Source: JANXYW01 sp031400455
GTDB lineage: Bacteria > Chloroflexota > Dehalococcoidia > DSTF01 > JACRBR01
NCBI GenBank assembly: GCA_031400455.1
Contig: JANNPX010000005.1
Location: 26,451-90,450 of the forward strand
Reading direction: 5' to 3'
DNA length: 64,000 bases
The translations under genes were made by a program, and so were the position numbers. Below are positions 60,171-64,000 of the stretch, piece by piece. A model generated the notes under the pieces. It ran no database searches, was not told where the DNA came from, and saw nothing but the letters and a program-made list of their open reading frames with translations. Numbering within the stretch: the first letter of the stretch is position 1; every line of letters begins with the position of its first letter.

Positions 60171-63100
60171 ATGAACCGTAGACGGATCCTGTTAGCGTTG
60201 TGCGTTCCAGCCATTGCGCTGGCGGGTCTCCTTCCGTTCGGCCAAACCTCGCCGACGACCGTTGGCGCGGCAACCCCGACGCCCGCAGTGGGCGGTCAGT
60301 GGTCGACCACGGCGACGTGGCCGTTCACCGCCGTGCACATGAGCCTGCTCCGTACCGGGAAGATCGCCATGTGGGACGGCTGGGAGATGGACACATTCGC
60401 GCGGGTGTGGGATCCGGCCAACAACACGTTTGCCGACATCACCAATCTGTCCGGCCTCTTCTGCTCCAGCCACTCCACGTTGTCCGATGGCCGGCTGCTG
60501 GTCGTCGGGGGCCACAACGGCGGCGAGATCGGCATCAAAGACACCAACCTCTACAACCCCGGCACCGATAGCTGGACCCGGGTTGCCGACATGGCGTACC
60601 CGCGGTGGTACCCCAGCACCAACATCCTTGCCGACGGTCGCGTCGTCGCCATCAGTGGGCAGATCACGTCGGACGTCTTCGCCGATACTCCCGAGGTCTA
60701 CGACCCGGTCGCGAACACGTGGACATCCCTGAATGTGAACACGTCCGACCTCCGCGAGCCGGAGTATCCGCTCAGCTACTTACTGCCGAACGGAAAGATC
60801 TTCGTGCTGGGCGCTACGCAGGGGATTGCACGCACGCTCAACGTGGCCGCGGAGACGTGGACCAACTCTGGAACGCTGCCGACAAAGCACGGTTCAGCCG
60901 CCATGTACCGTCCCGGCAAGATCCTCTACACCGGTGGCACCAGCACCGGTCCGGACAGCCCTTCGCAGAAGAATGCAAACGTCATCGACGAGACCGTTGG
61001 CTCCCCCTCCTGGCGCGCGGTTGCGTCCATGGCGTACCCACGATATGACCACAATCTCATCGTCCTGGCAGACGGCAAAGTGATGGCGATGGGCGGCGCG
61101 ACCACCATCACGCGCGACGTCTCCACAGTCGGCACGCTCCCCGCCGAAATATGGGATCCGGCGACCGAGCAGTGGACCACAGTGGCCACTATGCAAGACC
61201 CCCGCATGTACCACTCGACTGCCGTACTCCTCCCAGACGCACGGGTGCTTGTTGCGGGCGGTGGTCGCCTCGGCAGCGGTGGCGGTGCGGCGATCAACTA
61301 CAACACGTCGCAGATCTACTCCCCGCCTTACCTCTTCAATGGCGCCCGACCGGCCATCACCAACGCGCCAACTCAGACCGGCTATGGCGCATCGATGACC
61401 GTCGACACGCCGGATGCGGCCAGCATCGGCGCTGTTGCGCTCATCCCGCTCGCGTCGAACACGCACACGCTCGACACGAACCAGCGCTACATCGACCTGA
61501 GCTTCACCGCGGGCGCCGGCTCGCTGAACGTGCAGGAACCGGCCAACGGCAACATCGCGCCACCAGGCTCCTACATGCTGTTCATCCTCAAGACGAACGG
61601 CGTGCCCTCCATCGCAAAGATCATCAACGTGGGCGGGCCAGCGATCGACAGTCAGCCACCAGCGGTGTCACTGACGTCGCCTGGCGACGGCGCGGCCGTG
61701 TCCGGAATGCAGAGTCTCGCGGCAACCGCCACGGACGCTGGCGGCGTATACAGCGTGCAGTTCCAGGTGGACGGCGCAAACATCGGCGCCGCCGACACGA
61801 CGGCGCCATTCGAGATCTCCTGGGACTCCAGTTCCGTGAGCAACGGCGCCCACACCATCACCGCACGAGCGCGCGACACGTACGGCAACATCGGCACGGC
61901 AACGGCAGCCGTTTCCACCTCGAACGCCGGCACGAGCGGACTCGTTCTCGCCCTGGGATTCAATGAGGGAGGCGGCGGGTTGGCCGGAGATGCGTCTGGC
62001 CGGAACAATACTGGCTCGCTGATCAACGCGACGTGGTCAGCGAGCGGAAAGTACGGGAAAGCCGCGAGCTTCAACGGGACAAGCGCCCTCATCAGCGTGC
62101 CCGATGCGCCATCTCTCGATCTCACCACGGGTATGACGCTCGAAGCCTGGGTGAAGCCGTCTGCGCTGAGCGGATGGCGTACCGTGTTCACCAAGGAGTC
62201 CGTTTCCAGCCCGATTCCCCGGAGCGGTTGGCAAGAGGTCGTGACGTATTACTTGTACGCGAACACCGACAGCAACCACCCCAACGGAGGGCTCGCCACC
62301 GCGGCGAACAGCTACGCCGTGAATGGCACGAACGAGGTCGCGCTGAATTCATGGACGCACGTTGCCGTGACGTATAACGGTTCGAACCTCCGGATGTACG
62401 TGGGTGGCGTGCAGGTGGCAAGCCAGGCGGCGAGCGGCAACATCGCCACGTCCGGCGATTCGCTGCGTATTGGCGGCAATAACATCTGGGGAGAGTTCTT
62501 CCAGGGGCTGATCGATGAAGTGCGTGTGTACAACCGCGCACTCAGCGACGGCGAGATCCAGGCAGACATGGCCGCACCAATCGATAGTGGGAGCGCCACG
62601 CCCACGCCGACGCCCGTCGGCACGTCCACGCCGACTCCCACCCGGACGCCGACGAACACGCTGACGCCGACACGGACGCCGACCCACACCCCGACTCCGA
62701 CACGGACGCCGACCGACACGCCCGTGCCACCCACGAACACGTCGACACCAACCCGGACCCCGACGTACACCGCGACACCGAGCGCCACTCCGACGAACAC
62801 GCCGCTACCGCCGACCATGACACCCACGCCGACTCAAACGCCGACGCCCACCGCTACCGTCGAGATCGCGGGTACGGTCACGCCTATCGACACACCCACG
62901 CCCACGGCGACGCATACGCCGACGCCGACTGCTACGGTCGATCCGCTGGACCTCGATGTGGACGGCGTGATCGATACCGGTGACAACTGCCCATCGATCT
63001 ACAACCCAGCCCAGACCAACACAGACGGCAACAACACCGCCCTGAATCGCCCTGGGCAGGACGTAATCGGTGATGCATGTGACTCCGACATCTCAGGCGA

Positions 63101-63350
63101 CGGATACGGCAATCTGGCCAAACTAGCGCTCGGCAAAGACCTGCTGGTCTACTGCCCGATCATGCGCGCCGATGTGGACGGCGACGGCGCGGTGTCGATC
63201 CTCGATATCACGCTCGTCGCCGCAGACTTCCTCGGATCGATACCGCCCGCGCCCGAGCGCCACAATCAGGATGCCGATTTGTTGGTGAGCGTGCTCGATC
63301 TCACAAGGATCGCAAACGCGTTCCTGCAGCCAGTGACGGACTGCCCCTAG
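60171..63350 (+). CDS. Secreted copper-radical oxidase (galactose/glyoxal oxidase-like) with dockerin-like tail
   Basis: A 1059-residue secreted protein. Signal peptide at 1-34; Kelch/galactose-oxidase domain at about 45-400; DUF1929-like domain at about 390-490; bacterial Ig-like at about 490-590; LamG-like at about 595-800; Thr/Pro stalk at about 805-925; thrombospondin-3-like repeats at about 930-970; and a dockerin-like part at about 1000-1055 (DVDGDGAVSILDIT, DLLVSVLDLT). The copper-radical active site matches galactose oxidase: C98 (LFCSSH) and Y147 (RWYPS) for the Cys-Tyr cofactor, Y347-H348 (RMYHST) and H432 (NTHTLD). It should oxidise an alcohol or aldehyde to make H2O2. The substrate is unknown. 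Confidence 0.93.
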   Translation: MNRRRILLALCVPAIALAGLLPFGQTSPTTVGAATPTPAVGGQWSTTATWPFTAVHMSLLRTGKIAMWDGWEMDTFARVWDPANNTFADITNLSGLFCSSHSTLSDGRLLVVGGHNGGEIGIKDTNLYNPGTDSWTRVADMAYPRWYPSTNILADGRVVAISGQITSDVFADTPEVYDPVANTWTSLNVNTSDLREPEYPLSYLLPNGKIFVLGATQGIARTLNVAAETWTNSGTLPTKHGSAAMYRPGKILYTGGTSTGPDSPSQKNANVIDETVGSPSWRAVASMAYPRYDHNLIVLADGKVMAMGGATTITRDVSTVGTLPAEIWDPATEQWTTVATMQDPRMYHSTAVLLPDARVLVAGGGRLGSGGGAAINYNTSQIYSPPYLFNGARPAITNAPTQTGYGASMTVDTPDAASIGAVALIPLASNTHTLDTNQRYIDLSFTAGAGSLNVQEPANGNIAPPGSYMLFILKTNGVPSIAKIINVGGPAIDSQPPAVSLTSPGDGAAVSGMQSLAATATDAGGVYSVQFQVDGANIGAADTTAPFEISWDSSSVSNGAHTITARARDTYGNIGTATAAVSTSNAGTSGLVLALGFNEGGGGLAGDASGRNNTGSLINATWSASGKYGKAASFNGTSALISVPDAPSLDLTTGMTLEAWVKPSALSGWRTVFTKESVSSPIPRSGWQEVVTYYLYANTDSNHPNGGLATAANSYAVNGTNEVALNSWTHVAVTYNGSNLRMYVGGVQVASQAASGNIATSGDSLRIGGNNIWGEFFQGLIDEVRVYNRALSDGEIQADMAAPIDSGSATPTPTPVGTSTPTPTRTPTNTLTPTRTPTHTPTPTRTPTDTPVPPTNTSTPTRTPTYTATPSATPTNTPLPPTMTPTPTQTPTPTATVEIAGTVTPIDTPTPTATHTPTPTATVDPLDLDVDGVIDTGDNCPSIYNPAQTNTDGNNTALNRPGQDVIGDACDSDISGDGYGNLAKLALGKDLLVYCPIMRADVDGDGAVSILDITLVAADFLGSIPPAPERHNQDADLLVSVLDLTRIANAFLQPVTDCP
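62590..62943 (+). repeat. Low-complexity Thr/Pro-encoding repeat
   Basis: Short units of ACG CCG ACN-type triplets coding TPTPTRTPT-like segments. It is a linker or stalk between LamG and the TSP3 and dockerin regions. Confidence 0.85.
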
Positions 63351-63363
63351 CGCATCACTCCGC

Positions 63364-63396
63364 CTGTCGTCCAGAGCGAAGCGAAGGACCTTCTCC
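63364..63396 (+). repeat. Dispersed intergenic repeat R1, copy 3
   Basis: CTGTCGTCCAGAGCGAAG continuing CGAAGGACCTTCTCC, between convergent genes. Confidence 0.8.
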
Positions 63397-63465
63397 GCCC
63401 AGCACGCACGTCGCGGACTATTGCCGCGAAGCGAGTGGCACAGCCGTCCCCGGCTGTGAGTGCCG

Positions 63466-63996
63466 CTAACTCGCCCGCTGCGACCGCAGCCGCGCGATCA
63501 CCTCACCCTGCAACACACGCTTCGCAGCCTCGCGCGCAGGTGACATCCCCGCCGCTGATTCGTTCGCGAGGTGCTCCTGCCAGTAGTGGTTCGCCTTCGC
63601 CACCACCGTGATCACGCTCTTCACCTGGTCCTTCAGGTCGAAATCGCGATCGCCGGGGACGAAGAGGTTACTGCCTTCGACGCGCGCATCGACGTTCTCA
63701 AGAATGATCGTGGCGCAGAGCCACGCGGCCATACGCTTTGAGTCGCAGGCAACCCGCAGCCAGCCGCCCGGCGCCGGCTCAGCTATCAGCCCGGTCGTCT
63801 CTTCTATGCCACGAACGATCTCCTCGACCATCTCGTCGCGGATGACCTCATCCGGGCGTGCCGCGGGCTCCATGAGTGCTTCGTCTGCGCCGCGATGCGG
63901 CGGGCCGCCATGAAGGGCGAGTTCGCAGAACCCTTGCCACATCGATCCCCAATCGGGCTGCCCGTTGTCGCGATACTTGAACGGCGCCGCCGACAT
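63466..63996 (-). CDS. Hypothetical protein
   Basis: A 176-residue soluble protein of unknown function. Visible segments: KYRDNGQPDWGSMWQGFCELALHGGPPHRG near the start (in two pieces), DEVIRDEMVEEIVRGIEETTGLI, and GWLRVACDSKRMAAWLCATIILENVDAR in the middle, with an Arg-rich end. The frame starts 4 bp from the window edge, so a longer form is possible. The DWGSMW-GGPPHRG pattern looks like a conserved ligand-binding segment. I do not recognise the family. Confidence 0.7.
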   Translation of the reverse strand: MSAAPFKYRDNGQPDWGSMWQGFCELALHGGPPHRGADEALMEPAARPDEVIRDEMVEEIVRGIEETTGLIAEPAPGGWLRVACDSKRMAAWLCATIILENVDARVEGSNLFVPGDRDFDLKDQVKSVITVVAKANHYWQEHLANESAAGMSPAREAAKRVLQGEVIARLRSQRAS

Positions 63997-64000
63997 CGGC

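Noticed and set aside
62590..62943. CRISPR-like or microsatellite array
   Set aside because: The repeats are short in-frame Thr/Pro codons in a protein linker, with no spacers.
1..64000. Prophage, integrase, transposase or toxin-antitoxin module
   Set aside because: No recombinase, capsid, transposase or typical toxin-antitoxin pair was found on either strand.

Overview
The window is a GC-rich bacterial chromosome segment with 58 protein-coding genes. No rRNA, tRNA, CRISPR array, prophage or insertion sequence was seen. The gene set fits a free-living, aerobic or facultative heterotroph, probably of the phylum Chloroflexota (Dehalococcoidia-like). This is an inference from the SUF gene order (sufR-C-B-D-Rieske-S-U), CoA and electron-transfer enzymes, a questin-oxidase-like protein, and the phosphotransferase/DUF6285 pair. 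No 16S gene or marker in the window proves it, and an actinobacterial relative is the main alternative. Several promoters look bacterial (-35 TTGNNN, -10 TACNNT or TATTAT), and some lie so close to the start codon that the mRNA would be leaderless.

Layout. 1-815: 5' part of a DEAD-box RNA helicase (minus). 1059-12891: acyl-CoA and redox metabolism, namely a crotonase, a methyltransferase apparently inserted beside the crotonase tail, a flavin amine oxidase, dodecin, an MFS exporter, a 2-hydroxyacyl-CoA lyase, a cold-shock protein, a LOG-family protein, a questin-oxidase-like protein and the electron-transfer flavoprotein EtfBA. 13007-20536: a GGDEF/GAF/HD-GYP cyclic-di-GMP protein, the NHEJ ligase LigD, and a metal-response operon (ArsR/SmtB sensor, CDF-like transporter, ICMT-like methyltransferase). 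20597-23742: exported proteins, including a Tat thioredoxin-like lipoprotein and two tandem paralogous lipoproteins. 23839-31186: a complete SUF Fe-S assembly operon (sufR, C, B, D, Rieske protein, S, U, VOC protein, sufT). 32173-38212: glutamate synthase gltBD, which needs Fe-S clusters.

38305-46158: an envelope-glycan cluster on the minus strand (flippase-like protein, two methyltransferases, two GT2 glycosyltransferases) divergent from a large GT-C-like membrane protein with unusual extra domains. 46208-50339: fluoride channel, epoxide-hydrolase-like protein, CAP-domain protein, a lipocalin-like protein, an APH-type phosphotransferase and DUF6285. 50612-59869 (minus): ureohydrolase, DUF2157/GDYXXLXY pair, biotin ligase, lipoprotein, LepA, a FAD oxidoreductase and a DrrAB-type ABC exporter. 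60171-63350: a secreted copper-radical oxidase with galactose-oxidase active-site residues, a Thr/Pro stalk and a dockerin-like C-terminus. 63466-63996: a hypothetical protein.

Most striking points: (1) an in-frame TAG splits an otherwise intact sufB at a position expected to encode Glu. (2) The methyltransferase at 1969 has a strong Shine-Dalgarno in front of ATC, with no canonical start nearby, and is bracketed by a duplicated 38-bp piece of the crotonase 3' end. (3) The ArsR gene has a consensus promoter with an SmtB-type 6-2-6 operator in its spacer and looks leaderless. (4) sufR has a perfect 7-2-7 palindrome next to its promoter. (5) The copper-radical oxidase and the GT-C fusion have unusual domain combinations.
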